A stretch of 64,000 nucleotides of DNA from Chrysomallon squamiferum (taxonomy: Eukaryota > Mollusca > Gastropoda > Neomphalida > Peltospiridae): positions 6,307,529 to 6,371,528 of the forward strand of contig CM022668.1 in assembly GCA_012295275.1 (NCBI GenBank), given 5' to 3'. Below, one piece after another: positions 14,341 to 28,400 of the stretch. A model generated the notes under the pieces. The model saw only the letters and a program-made list of their open reading frames with translations, was not told the origin of the DNA and did no database searches. Both the position numbers and the translations under genes were made by a program. Within the stretch, counting starts at the first letter, position 1, and each line of letters begins with the position of its first letter.

Positions 14341-15116
14341 TTAAAAAAATATAATATGAAAAATAAATACACATAAAAAAGAAGCTAGTGGGGGGGTGAA
14401 AGATCCTAAATATAATAATAATAATAATAATACAACAACTTATATCTTATCTGCAATACACAAAATAAAGATCCTAAATATGTTCTTTGTAAAGCAACAT
14501 AATGAAAATTAAATAACATAAGAAAAGAGGAAAAAAAAAGTATTAATAAAAATGATAGTAAAAAACAATATAAAGAATATATTTAATACTATTTATATCC
14601 ATTATACAATTAAAAAAATTCTTTGCCCCCTTTTACCCACGAATACATAAATACCAAAACATAATAATAATAAGATAAAGATTAAAAATGACAAAAAAAA
14701 TCAAATATAAAAAGTAAATATACATTGAGTAAACATTTAAAAAAAAGCCTTTCCCCCTTTTACCCACAAAGACATAAATACCATTTTTTGTTTTATTTTT
14801 ATCATAAAGACCCAAAATATAATAATATATTTTTCTAAAATATACTTTTATGAAGTAAAATAATAAAAATTAAACTATCATCTTATATACAACACACCCA
14901 AAAACATACAGATGTTCTAAACAGCATAAAAAGTTTAAAATTTTTTTTAAATAAAATACATAATAATATATATAATGGTATATAAAAAACAAAACAAAAA
15001 AAACATACATTTATTTTTTTAAGATCCTAAATATAATAATAAAAAAAGTTAATGTATAATATAAAAAAATAAATACATATCCAGTATACACTTTCATATT
15101 CATTTATCTCATGTTT

Positions 15117-15160
<44 letters not shown>

Positions 15161-15221
15161 TGAATCTCATATCTGTGTTTATGTATTTATAATTTTCTGT
15201 TCCCTACTAAATAATACTTGT
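14271..15221. repeat. Inverted repeat pair (arms 14271-14340 and 15153-15221)
   Basis: The left arm (from ACAAGTATCATTTAGTAGGG to AGATTCAAAAATAAC) is closely matched by the reverse complement of the right arm, about 70 bp each, with roughly 810 bp between. Between the arms lie AGATCCTAAATATAATAA motifs and a diverged tandem repeat (CCCCCTTTTACCCAC at about 14628 and 14754). Confidence 0.6.
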
Positions 15222-15343
15222 ATATATATATATATATATATATATATAAGATAAATAAAGTATAATATACAAAATAAATATATATCCAGTATTTATTCAA
15301 AAAAATCCTAGTGTGTGCATGTGTATGTGAGTGTGTGTGTGTC

Positions 15344-15378
<35 letters not shown>

Positions 15379-15861
15379 CAAAACAAAGATTTTTCCATAA
15401 GGATCCAAAAATAATAAATACTATTTTTGAAGTAATATAATAAAAATTAAAATAAAATATTATATACACTATACACTATTTTATTTCATATATATATGAT
15501 ATTCAGTATGAAATAAAATGTAAAAAAAACAAAACTTTTTTGTAAGATAATAAAAAATTAACATCATATAGAATATTATTTAAAAAATAATAAAACGTCC
15601 AAAAACACCTTTTTTCCATTTTTTTCAAAAATATATGAATATCCATTTTTCTGTCTTCCTTAAAGATCTTAAATATATAATAAAACTTCTATTTAGGTTT
15701 TATATACAATATAAAAAAATATATGCATATGTGATGTCCAAACTAGCTAAATTAAATTATTGTTGATTTTAAATCTAATACAATATATGTATGTTACTAA
15801 AGGGGATAATAGTTAAAACTATAATTAAAAGTAAATTTGAATATCAAAAGAATAATGTTTT

Positions 15862-15893
<32 letters not shown>

Positions 15894-15989
15894 CATGAAA
15901 TAAAAAGTATTTTGTATATTATTTACAGAATATAATTTTTTTTTTTTATCAAAGTTTTTTTTCTGTCTTTCAATCTCCTTGATGATGTT
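15222..15989. other. AT-rich DNA with poly(T) tract
   Basis: No gene is seen. It contains short TA repeats, more AGATCTTAAATAT-type motifs and a T-run at about 15866-15892. Confidence 0.5.
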
Positions 15990-16340
15990 TGTGGTAAAGT
16001 TTTAAAGTTTCTATTATTCACAACTTCTTCTCATTTTTCTGACATGGAATAAAATAAAACATTTCTATGTTGCTAAACTTATATAAAGTTTTAGTTTCTT
16101 CTTTTTTGTTTTGATTTCTCTTGTGGTAATAATTTTGAAATTCTTTTGTTTTCACTTTCTTAGATGATTTTTCTTGAAACACTTTGGTAATTTATTACTC
16201 TTTATAACTCTAAGATTTTCAGTGAAGCTTTCTAGCTTTTTACACCACTCTGTTTTTATCTCCAACGTATTTCCTTTTTAATCATTTGTACTTACAAGCA
16301 TTATTAAGAATTAACAAATCAGTTTTAGAGGCAAAGAAAG
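15990..16340 (-). pseudogene. Relic of a further copy of the repeat-exon head
   Basis: On the minus strand this segment resembles the non-repeat head of the last exon of the membrane-protein gene at about 33840-33990. The plus-strand string GATGATTTTTCTTGAAACAC here parallels GATGATCTTTTTGAAACACG there, followed by matching ATTATT...TTCT blocks. Just beyond, TTCTGACATGGAATAAAATA (about 16037) matches the intron sequence at 34200 and 36475. It is interrupted by stops and lacks a 57-bp array. I read it as a third tandem copy of the exon region, mostly eroded. Confidence 0.45.
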
Positions 16341-16436
16341 TTAATTCCACTTAGTGCTTAACAATCGGGCTCAGAAAATAAGTACTGTTTGTAATGTTAT
16401 CAGATTTTAATATTTGATTACAGAGGAGTTCAGCAT

Positions 16437-19400
16437 CTAATCAGTATCTGTGTCTGTACTGACATCTCTTTGTTTATTTCTCTTTGGTCGATGTTTTGTG
16501 TATTTCTTTCTTCTGTGTACAAATTCAGCTGACATTCTTAGTATTTCATCTTCTCCTTTTCTTAAGCTGCTGAGTGATATTTTAGGTGACATTTTTAAAA
16601 CATAACTTTGTTGAGCTACTTGACAATTTAGGTGACATAGTAAATGCTTTTGCTCTCTTCTTTTTAACATCTCGTGATATTTCAGTTGACATTAAAAAAA
16701 ATCCTTTTTCTCTCAGTAATTTTCTATTTCCTTTTTCTTGTAATTTTCTATTTCCTTTTTCTTGTAATTTTTGGGCATCTAACTCTTTTCTTTTTCTCAG
16801 TCTTCTATGTGATATTTTAGGTGACATGTCAACTATTCTCTCTTCTTTCATTTTTATTCTTCCACGTGGTATTTTTGTTGACGTAAATTATTCCTTCTTT
16901 CCTTTGTGATCTTATAACTGACATCTTGTATAATTTTTATTATATTGTTCTTCTTGGTATTTCAATCTATGGGAGGAATTCTCAGGTAATATTTTAACAT
17001 CTTTCTATTACTTTTTACAATCTTCTATGTGACATGTTTTCTGATTTCATGACATCTTATTTGTCTAAGTATTTCAATCTGTGGGAGGACTTCTCTGGTA
17101 ATATTTTAACATCTTGTTCATCTCGATATTTCAATCTGTGGGCTTCTCTGGTAATATTGTAACATCTCTCTCTACTCTTTTTTCTGATATTCTTTGTGAC
17201 ATATTTTATTATTTTTTATCATCTTGTTCGTCTTGTTATTTCAATCTGTGGGAGGACTTCTCTGGTAATGTTTTAACATCTTGTTCATCTCGGTATTTCA
17301 ATCTGTGGGAGGACTTCTCTGGTAATATTTTAACATCTCTCTCTACTCTTTTTGTGATTTCCTATGTGATATGTTTTTGATTTTATGACATCTTGTTCAT
17401 CTTGGTATTTCAATCTGTGGTAGGACTTCTCTGGTAATATTGTAACATCTCTCTCTACTCTTTTTTCTGATATTCTTTGTGACATATTTTATTATTTTTT
17501 ATCATCTTGTTCGTCTTGTTATTTCAATCTGTGGGAGGACTTCTCTGGTAATGTTTTAACATCTTGTTCATCTCGGTATTTCAATCTGTGGGAGGACTTC
17601 TCTGGTAATATTTTAACATCTCTCTCTACTCTTTTTGTGATTTCCTATGTGATATGTTTTTTGATTTTATGACATCTTGTTCATCTTGGTATTTCAATCT
17701 GTGGTAGGACTTCTCTAGTAATATTTTAATATCTTACTCATCTCAGTATTACAATCTGTGGGAGGACCTCTAGTAATATTTTAATATCTTACTCATCTCA
17801 GTATTTCAATCTGTGGGAGGACTTCTCAGGTAATATTTTAACATCTTGTTCATCTCGGTATTTCAATCTGTGGGACAACTTCTCCGGTAATATTTCAACA
17901 TCTTGTTCATCTAGATATTTCAATCTGTGGGAGGATTCTTTAGTAATATTTTAATATCTTGTTCATCTCAGTATTTCAATACCTGGGAGAACTTGTCTGG
18001 TAATATTTCAACATCTTGTTCATCAATACCTGGGAGGACTTGTCTGGTAATATTTTGACATCTTGCTCTACTCTTTTTTTGTGGTCTTCTTTTAGGCGTA
18101 ATTTGTGATTTTATCACATCTTGATTTCTCTCATTATTTCAATCTGTGCTCTTCTCTGGAAATATTTCAACATCTCTATCTACTGTTTTTTCTGATTTTC
18201 TATATGATAAGTTTTGTGATTTTATAACATCTTCTCTCAGTATTTCAAGGTAGTAGCAGTAATCTTGTGATATTTTAATATCTTGTTCATCTCTGTATTT
18301 CAATCTGTGGGACAACTTCTCTGGTAATATTTTAACATCTCACTCTACTGTTTTTTGTGATTTCCTATATGATATATTTTTTGATTTTATGACATCTAGT
18401 TCATCTTGGTATTTCAATCTGTGATAGGACTTCTCTGGTAATATTTTAATATCTTACTCATCTCAGTATTTCAATCTGTGGGAGGATTCTTTCGTAATGT
18501 TTTAATATCTTGTTCATCTCAGTATTTCAATATCTGTGAGGACTTCTCTGGTAATATTTTGACATCTCACTCTAATTTGTTTTTTCTGGTCTTCTTTTAA
18601 GTGTAATTTGTGATTTTATCACATCTTGTTTGTCTCATTATTTCAATCTGTGCTCTTCTCTGGTAATATTTCAACATCTCTATCTACTGTTTTTTCTGAT
18701 TTCCTATGTGATAAGTTTTGTGATTTTATAAGAGCTTCTGTCAGTATTTCGAGTTAGTAGGAGTAATCTTGTAATATTTTAATATCTTGCTCATCTCAGT
18801 ATTTCAATCTGTGGGAGGACTTCTCTTGTAATATTTTATGATCTTGTTAATCTCGGTATTTCAATCTGTGGGAGGACTTCTCTGGTAATATTTTAACATC
18901 TCGCTATACTCTTTTTTCTGACCTTTTTTTCCACATATTTTTTGATTTCATCACATCTTACTTATCTCAGTATTTCAATCTGTGGGATTCTCTGGTAATA
19001 TTTTAACACCTCTCTCTACTCTTTATTCTGATTTCCTATATGATATATTTTTTGATTTTATGACATCTTGTTTATCTCAGTATTTCAATCAGTGGTAGGA
19101 CTTCTCCGGTAATATTTTAATATCTTACTCATCTCGGTATTTCAATCTGTGGGAGGATTCTTTAGTAATGTTTTAATATCTTGTTCATCTCAGTATTTCA
19201 ATATCTGTGAGGACTTCTCTGGTAATATTTTGACATCTCACTCTAATTTGTTTTTTCTGGTCTTCTTTTAAGTGTAATTTGTGATTTTATCACATCTTGT
19301 TTGTCTCATTATTTCAATCTGTGCTCTTCTCTGGTAATATTTCAACATCTCTATCTACTGTTTTTTCTGATTTCCTATGTGATAAGTTTTGTGATTTTAT

Positions 19401-22400
19401 AAGAGCTTCTGTCAGTATTTCGAGTTAGTAGGAGTAATCTTGTAATATTTTAATATCTTGTTCATCTCAGTATTTCAATCTGTGGGAGGACTTCTCTTGT
19501 AATATCTTATGATCTTGTTAATCTCGGTATTTCAATCTGTGGGAGGACTTCTCTGGTAATATTTTAACATCTCGCTATACTCTTTTTTCTGATATTTTTT
19601 TTTTCCACATATTTTTGATTTCATCACATCTTACTTATCTCAGTATTTCAATCTGTGGGATTCTCTGGTAATATTTTAACATCTCTCTCTACTCTTTATT
19701 CTGATTTCCTATATGATATATTTTTTGATTTTATGACATCTTGTTTATCTCAGTATTTCAATCAGTGGTAGGACTTCTCCGGTAATATTTTAATATCTTA
19801 CTAATCTCGGTATTTCAATCTGTTGCAGGACTTGTCTACTAATATTTTATCATCTTGTTCATCTCGATATTTCAATCTGTGGGACGACTTCTCTGGTAAT
19901 ATTTTAACATCTCGCTCTACTCTTTTTTGTGATTTCCTATGGGATATAGTTTTTCATTTTATGACATTTTGTTCATATCGGCATTTCAATCTGTGGGAGG
20001 ATTTCTCTGGTAATATTTTAAATTCTTGTTCATCTCAGTATTTCAATCTGTGGGAAGACTTCTCAGGTAATATTTTAATATCTTCTTCATCTCGTATTTC
20101 AATCAATGGGAGGACTTCTCTGGTAATATTTTAACATCTCGCTATACTCTTTTTTCTGATTTCCTATATGATATATTTTTTATTTCATGACATCTTGTTC
20201 ATCTCGGTATTTCAATCTGTGGTAGGACTTATCTGGTAATATTTTAACATCTCGCTATACTCTTTTTTCTGATTTCCTATATGATATATTTTTTGATTTC
20301 ATGACATCTTGTTCATCTTGGTATTTCAATCTGTGGTAGGACTTCTCTGGTAATATTTTAATATCTTCTTCATCTCGGTATTTCAATGTCTGGGAGGACT
20401 TCTCTGATAATATTTTAAAGTCTTCTTCATCTCAGTATTTCAGTCTGTGGGAGGACTTTTCTGATAATATTTTAACATCTTTTTCATCTTGATAAATCAA
20501 TCTGTGGGAGGACTTGTTTACTAATATTTAAATATCTTCTTCATCTCAGTATTTCAATCTGTGGGAGAACTTCTCGGGTAATATTTCAACATCTTGTTCA
20601 TCTAGGTATTTCAATCTGTGGGAGGATTCTTTACTAATATTTTAATATCTTGTTCATCTCAGTATTTCAATATCTGGGAGGATTTCTCTGGTAATATTTT
20701 GACATCTCACTCTAATTTTTTTTTTTGTGGTCTTCTTTTAGGCGTAATTTGTGATTTTATCACATCTTGTTTCTCTCATTATTTCAATCTGTGGTCTACT
20801 CTGGTAATATTTCAACATCTCTATTGTTTTTTCTGATTTCCTATGTGATACGTTTTGTGATTTTATAAGAGCTTCTGTCGGTATTTCAAGTTGGTAGGAG
20901 TAATCTTGTAATATTTTAATATCTTGTTCATCTCAGTAGTTCAATCTGTGGGAGGACTTCTCTGGTAATATTTTATCATCTTGTTAATCTCAGTATTTCA
21001 ATCTGTTGGAGGACTTCTCTAGTAATATTTTAACATCTCACTATACTCTTTTTAGTGACCTTTTTTTCCACATATTTTTTTATTTCATCACATCTTGTTT
21101 ATCTAAGTATTTCAACCTGTGAGATTCTCTGGTAATATTTTGACATCTCTGTCTACTCTTTTTTCAGATTTCCTATATGATATATTTTGGGATTTTATGA
21201 CAACTTCTTCATCTCGGCATTTCAATCTGTGGTAGGACTTCTCTGGTAATATTTTAATATCTTGTTTATCTCAGTATTTCAATCTGTGGTAGGAATTCTC
21301 GGGTAATATTTTAATATCTTCTTCATCTCTGTATTTCAATCTGTGAGACGACTTCTCTGATAATATTTTAACATCTTTTTCATCTTGATAAATCAATCTG
21401 TGGGAGGACTTGTTTACTAATATTTAAATATCTTCTTCATCTCAGTATTTCAATCTGTGGGAGAACTTCTCTGGTAATATTTTAACATCTTGTTCATCTC
21501 AGTAAATCAATCCGTGGGGGGACTTCTCTACTAAAATTTTAACATCTAGTTCATCTCGGTATTTCAATCTGTGTGAGCACTTTTCTGGTAATACTTTAAC
21601 ATCTTGTTCATCTCAGTAAATCAATCCGTGGGGGGACTTCTCTACCAAAATTTTAACATCTCGTTCATCTACTGTTTTTTTTTATGTGATTTTTTTTTTC
21701 TCAGTATTTTGTGACTTTTTATGACATCTTGTTTATCTCGGTATTTCAATCTATGGGAGGACTTCTCTGTTAATATTTTAACATCTTGTTAATCTCTTTT
21801 ATTTCAATTTCCTATGAGGATCTTTTTTTTATTTTAACATCTTGTTCATCTCGGTATTTCAATCTGTGGGAGGACTTCTCTGGTAATATTTTAACATCTC
21901 TCAAAAATGTTTTCTGATTTCCTATATGATAATTTTTTTGATTTTATGACATCTTGTTCATCTCAGTATTTCAATCTGTGGCAGGAAGAACATTTTGTTC
22001 TTGTGGGTAGTATTTTCAATCTGTGGGAGGAATTCTCGGGTAATTTTAATATCTTCTTCATCTCTGTATTTTAACAATGTTTTCATCATCTTGATTTCAA
22101 TCTGTGGGAGGACTTCTTTGGTAATATTTTAACATCTTGTTCATCTGCATATTTCAATCTGTGGGAGGACTTTTCTAGTAATATTTTAATATCTTCTTCA
22201 TCTCGGTGTTTCCATCTGTGGGAGGACTTCTCTGGTAATATTTTAATATCTTGTTAATCTCAGTATTTCAAGTGCATGGGACGACTTCTCTGGTAATATT
22301 TTAAAATTTCGCTCTAGTTTTTTTTTGTGACTCTTATTCACACATTTTTGTTTTTATGATATCTTGTTTGGTCTTCTTAGTATTTCAATCTCTTGGAGGA

Positions 22401-25400
22401 TTTCTCTGGAAATATTATAACATCTTGTTCATCTCAGTATTTCAATTGTTCATCTGGGTATCTTCTTCATTCGTATTTCAATCTGTGGGAGGACTTCTCT
22501 GGTAATATTTTGACAAATCTCTCTACTGTTTTTGTGATTTTGTATGTGATAAGTTTAATTTTTTTGATTTTATGACATCTTGTTCATCTCAGTATTTCAA
22601 TATGTGGTAGAACTTCTCCAGTAATATTTTTTTAACATCTTGTTCATCTGAGTATTTCAATCTGTGGGAGGACTTATCTAATAACATTTTAACATCTTGT
22701 CCATCTCGTTATTTCAATCTGTGGGAGGACTTCTGTGGTAATATTTTAATATCTTCTTCATCTCAGTATTTCAATCCTTGGGAGGACTTCTCTGGTAATA
22801 TTTTAACATCTTGTTCATCTCAGTATTTCAATCTGTGGGAGGACTTTTCTAGTAATATTTAAACATCTTTTCATCTCAGTATTTCAATCTGTCTTTTTTC
22901 TGGTAATATTTTTGACATTTTGTAGGTATTTTTATGATAGCTTATTTTAATATCTTGTTCATCTCAGTATTTCAATCTCTGGGACTTCTCTGGTAATATT
23001 TTGACATCTCTCTCTAATTTTTTTTTTTTTTTGTGATTTCTTTTTATGTGATATGTTTTTGATTTTATGACATTTTGTTCGTCTCATTATTTCAATCTGT
23101 GGCAGGACTTCTATTTGCTAATATTTTAACATCTTGTTCATCCTATGTGGTATTTCAATTTGTGGGAGGACTTTCAGGTAATATTTTAACATCTTTTTCA
23201 TTTCAGTATTTCAATCTGTGGCATGAATTCTCTAGTAATATTTTATCATCTTGTTATTCTTCTTGGTATTTCAGTCTGAGAGAGGATTTCTCTTGTAATA
23301 TTTTAACATCTTGTTCTTCTGGGTATCTTAATCTGTGGGAGGACCTTTTTTCCTAATATTTTAACAATGTGTTCATCTCAGTATTTCAATCTGTGGGAGA
23401 ACTTCTCTAGTAATATTTTAACATCTTGCTCTACTTTTTTTTTGGCGTTTTTTAACATATATTTTTATTTGATCACATCTTGTTTATCTCGTATTTCAAT
23501 GTGGGAGGACTTCTTGGGTAATATTTTAACATCTTGTTTATCTCGGTATTTCAATCTGTGGGAGGACTTCTCTGGTATTATTTTAATATCTTGTTAATCT
23601 CAGTATTTCAATGCATGGGAGGACTTCTCTAGTAATATTTTAAAATTTGTTCTCTAGTCTCAATTTTTGTGACTTTTTAGTCACATATTTTGTGTTTTTT
23701 ATGATAGCTTGTTTATCTTAGTATTTCAATCTCTCGGCTTCTCTGGAAATATTATAACATCTCTCTCTACTCTTTCTTGTAATTTCCTATGTGATATGTT
23801 TTTTGATTTTATGACATTTTCTTCGTCTTGGTATTTCAATGTGTGCTAGGACTTCTCTGGTAATATTTTAACATCTTTTTTCATTTCAGTATTTCAATCT
23901 CTGGCATGAATTCTCTAGTAATATTTTAATATGTTATTCATCTCGATATATATCAGTCTGTGGGAGGATTTCTCTTGTAATATTTTAATATCTTGTTCTT
24001 CTGGGTATCTTAATCTGTGGGAGGACTTCTCTCCTAATATTTTAACATCTTGTTCATCTCAGTATTTCAATCTGTGGGAGAACTTCTCTAATAATATTTT
24101 AACATCTCTCAAATTCTTTTTTGTGATTTTTTTTTAACATATTTTTTATTTGATCACATCTTGTTTATCTCAATATGTGGGAGGACTTTTGGGTAATATT
24201 TTTAACATCTTGTTTATCTTGGTATTTCAATCTGTGGGAGGACTTCTCTGGTAATATTTTAATATCTTGTTAATCTCAGTATTTCAGTGCATGGGACGAC
24301 TTCTCTAGTAATATTTTAAAATTTCGCTCTAGTCTTTTTGTGACTTTTAGTCACATATTTTGTGTTTTTATGATAGCTTGTTTATCTTAGTATTTCAATC
24401 TCGGCTTCTCTGGAAATATTATAACATCTCTCTCTACTCTTTCTTGTGATTTCCTATGTGATATGTTTTTTGATTTTATGACATTTTCTTCGTCTTGGTA
24501 TTTCAATGTGTGCTAGGACTTCTCTAGTAATATTTTAACATTTTGTTCATCTGGGTATTTCTCTCTGTGGGAGGACTTCTCTTGTAATATTTTGACAAAT
24601 CTCTCTACTGTTTTTGTGATTTCGTATGTGATAAGTTTCGTGATTTTATGACATCTCGTTCATCTCAGTATTTCAATATGTGGCAGAACTTTTCCAGTAA
24701 TATTTTAACATCTTGTTCATCTGAGTATTTCAATCTGTGGGAGGACTTATCTAGTAACATTTTAACATCTTGTCCATCTCGTTACTTCAATCTGTGGTAG
24801 GACTTCTGTGGTAATATTTTAATATCTTGTTCATCTGAGTATTTCAATCTGTCAGAGGACTTTTCTAGTAACATTTTAACATCTGGCTCTAGTCTTTTTT
24901 GTGACCTTTTTTTTGACATTTTGTTTCTTTATGATAGCTTGTTCATCTCAGTATTTCAATCTCTGGACTTCTCTGGTAATATTTTATCTCTCTCTGCTCT
25001 TTTTTGTGATTTCCTATATGATATGTTTTTCGATTTTATGACATCTTGTTCGTCTCAGTGTTTCAATCTGTGGCAGGACTTCTCTGGTAATATTTTAACA
25101 TCTTACTCATCTCGGTACTTCAATCTGTGGGAGGACTTCTCTGCTAATATTTTAACATCTTGTTCATCTCAGTATTTCAATGTGTGGGAGGACTTCTCAG
25201 GTAAAATTTTAACATCTTGTTCATCTCGGTATTTCAATCTGTGGGAGGACTTCTTTAGTAATATTTTAATATCTTGTTCATCTCAGTATTTCAATCTCTG
25301 GCATGATTTCTTTAGTACTATTTTAATATGTTATTCATCTTGGTATTTCAATCTGTGGAAGGACTTCTCTTGTAATATTTTAATATCTTCTTCTTCTCAG

Positions 25401-28400
25401 TATTTCAATCCTTGGGAGGACTTCTCTGGTAATATTTTAAGATCTTGTTAATCTCAGTATTTCAATCTCTGGGAGGACTTCTCTGCTAATATTTTAACAA
25501 CGTGTTCATTTCAGTATTTCAATCTCTGGCATGAATTCTGTTTTAATATTTTAATAAGTTATTCATCTCGGTATTTTAATCTGTACGAGGATTCTCTTGT
25601 AATATTTTAATATCTTGTTCTGGGTATTTCAATCTGTGGGAGGACTTCTCTGATAATATTTTGACATCTCTCTATACTGTTTTTGTGATTTCCTATGTGA
25701 TAAGTTTTGTGATTTTATGACACTTTTTTGTCTTTGTATTTCAATCTGTTGAAGAACTTCTCTGGTAATATTTTAACATGTCGTTCATCTGAGTATTTCA
25801 ATCTGTGGGATGACTTCTCTGGTAATATTTTCACATCTCTCTCTACTGTTTTTGCGATTTCCTATGTGATAAGTTTCATGATTTTATGACATCTTGTTCG
25901 TCTCAGTATTTCAATATGTGGCAGGTCTTCTCCAGTAGTATTTCAACATCTTGTTCATCTCGGTATTTCAATCTGTGGGAGGACTTATCTAGTAACATTT
26001 TGATATCTTCTTCATCTCAGTATTTCAATCTATGGGAGGACTTCTTTAGTAATATTTTGATATCTTGTTCATCTCAGTATTTCAATCTCTGGCATGATTT
26101 CTTTAGTAATATTTTAATATGTTATTCATCTCGGTACTTCAATCTGTGGGAGGACTTCTATAGTAATATTTTAATATCTTCTTCATCTCAGTATTTCAAT
26201 CCTTGGCAGGACTTCTCTGGTCATATTTTAACATCTTGTTCATCTGAGTATTTCAATCTGTGGGAGGACTTATCTAGTAACATTTTAACATCTTGTCCAT
26301 CTCGTTACTTCAATCTGTGGTAGGACTTCTCTGGTAATATTTTAATATCTTCTTCATCTCAGTATTTCAATCCTTGGCAGGACTTCTCTGGTAATATTTT
26401 AACATCTTGTTCATCTCAGTATTTCAATCTGTCGGAGGAGGACTTCTCTGTAATATTTTAATACCTTGTTAATCTCTGTATTTCAATCTGTGGGAGGACT
26501 TCTCTGCTAATATTTTAACAACATGTTTATCTCGGTATTTGAACCTGTGGGAGGACTTCTCTGCTAATATTTTAACGTGTTCATCTCGGTATTTCAAGCT
26601 GTGGGATGACTTCTCTAGTAGTTTTTTAACATCTTTTTCATCTGGGTATTTCAATCTGTGGGAGGACTTCTCTCGTAATATTTTAATACCTTGTTAATCT
26701 CTGTATTTCAATCTGTGGGAGGACTTCTCTGGTAATATTTTAATATCTTCTTCATCTCAGTATTTCAATCCTTGGCAGGACTTCTCTGGTAATATTTTAA
26801 CATCTTGTTCATCTCAGTATTTCAATCTGTCGGAGGACTTCTCTCGTAATATTTTAATACCTTGTTAATCTCTGTATTTCAATCTGTGGGAGGACTTCTC
26901 TGCTAATATTTTAACAATATGTTTATCTCGGTATTTGAATCTGTGGGAGGACTTCTCTGCTAATATTTTAACAATGTGTTCATCTCGGTATTTCAATCTG
27001 TGGGAGGACTTCTCTCGTAATATTTTAATACCTTGTTAATCTCTGTATTTCAATCTGTGGGAGGACTTCTCTGGTAATATTTTGACATCTCTCTCTACTG
27101 TTTTTGTTATATTCTATGTGATAAGTTTTGTGATTTTATGACATCTTGTTCATCTCAGTATTTCAATCTGTGGCAGAAGAACATCTTGTTCTTCTGGGTA
27201 TTTCAATCTGTGGGAGGACTTCTCTCCCAGTACTTTAACAATGTGTTCATCTCAGTATTTCAATCTGTGGCAGGACTTCTCCGGTAATATTTTAACATCT
27301 TGTTCATCTGCATATTTCAATCTGTCGGAGGACTTTTCTAGTAATATTTTAATATCTTCTTCATCTCGGTGTTTCCATCTGTGGGAGGACTTCTCTGGTA
27401 ATATTTTAATAGCTTGTTAATCTCAGTATTTCAGTGCATGGGACGACTTCTCTAGTAATATTTTAAAATTTCGCTCTAGTCTTTTTTGTGACTCTTATTC
27501 ACACATTTTGTGTTTTTATGATAGCTTGTTTATCTTAGTATTTCAATCTCTTGGCTTCTCTGGAAATATTATAACATCTCTCTCTACTCTTTCTTGTTCA
27601 TCTGGGTATTTCTCTCTGTGGGAGGACTTCTCTGGTAATATTTTGACAAATCTCTCTACTGTTTTTGTGATTTCGTATGTGATAAGTTTCGTGATTTTAT
27701 GACATCTCGTTCATCTCAGTATTTCAATATGTGGCAGAACTTCTCCAGTAATATTTTAACATCTTGTTCATCTGAGTATTTCAATCTGTGGGAGGACTTA
27801 TCTAATAACATTTTAACATCTTGTCCATCTCGTTACTTCAATCTGTGGTAGGACTTCTGTGGTAATATTTTAATATCTTCTTCATCTCGGTATTTCAATC
27901 CTTGGGAGGACTTCTGTGGTAATATTTTAACATCTTGTTCATCTCAGTATTTCAATCTGTCAGAGGACTTTTCTAGTAATATTTTAACATCTGGCTCTAG
28001 TCTTTTCTCTGACCTTTTTTTGACATTTTGTTTGTTTATGATAGCTTGTTTCTCTCAGTATTTCAATCTCTGGACTTCTCTGGTAATATTTTATCTCTCT
28101 CTACTCTTTTTTTGTGATTTCCTATGTGATATGTTTTTTGATTTTATGACATTTTGTTCGTCTCATTATTTCAATCTGTGGCAGGACTTCTCTGCTAATA
28201 TTTTAACATCTTGTTCATCTCGGTATTTCAATGTGTGGGAGGACTTCTCAGGTAATATTTTAACATCTTTTTCATTTCAGTATTTCAATCTGTGGCATGA
28301 ATTCCCTAGTAATATTTTAATATGTTATTCTTCTTGGTATTTCAGTCTGAGAGAGGATTTCTCTTGTAATATTTTAATATCTTGTTCTTCTGGGTATCTT

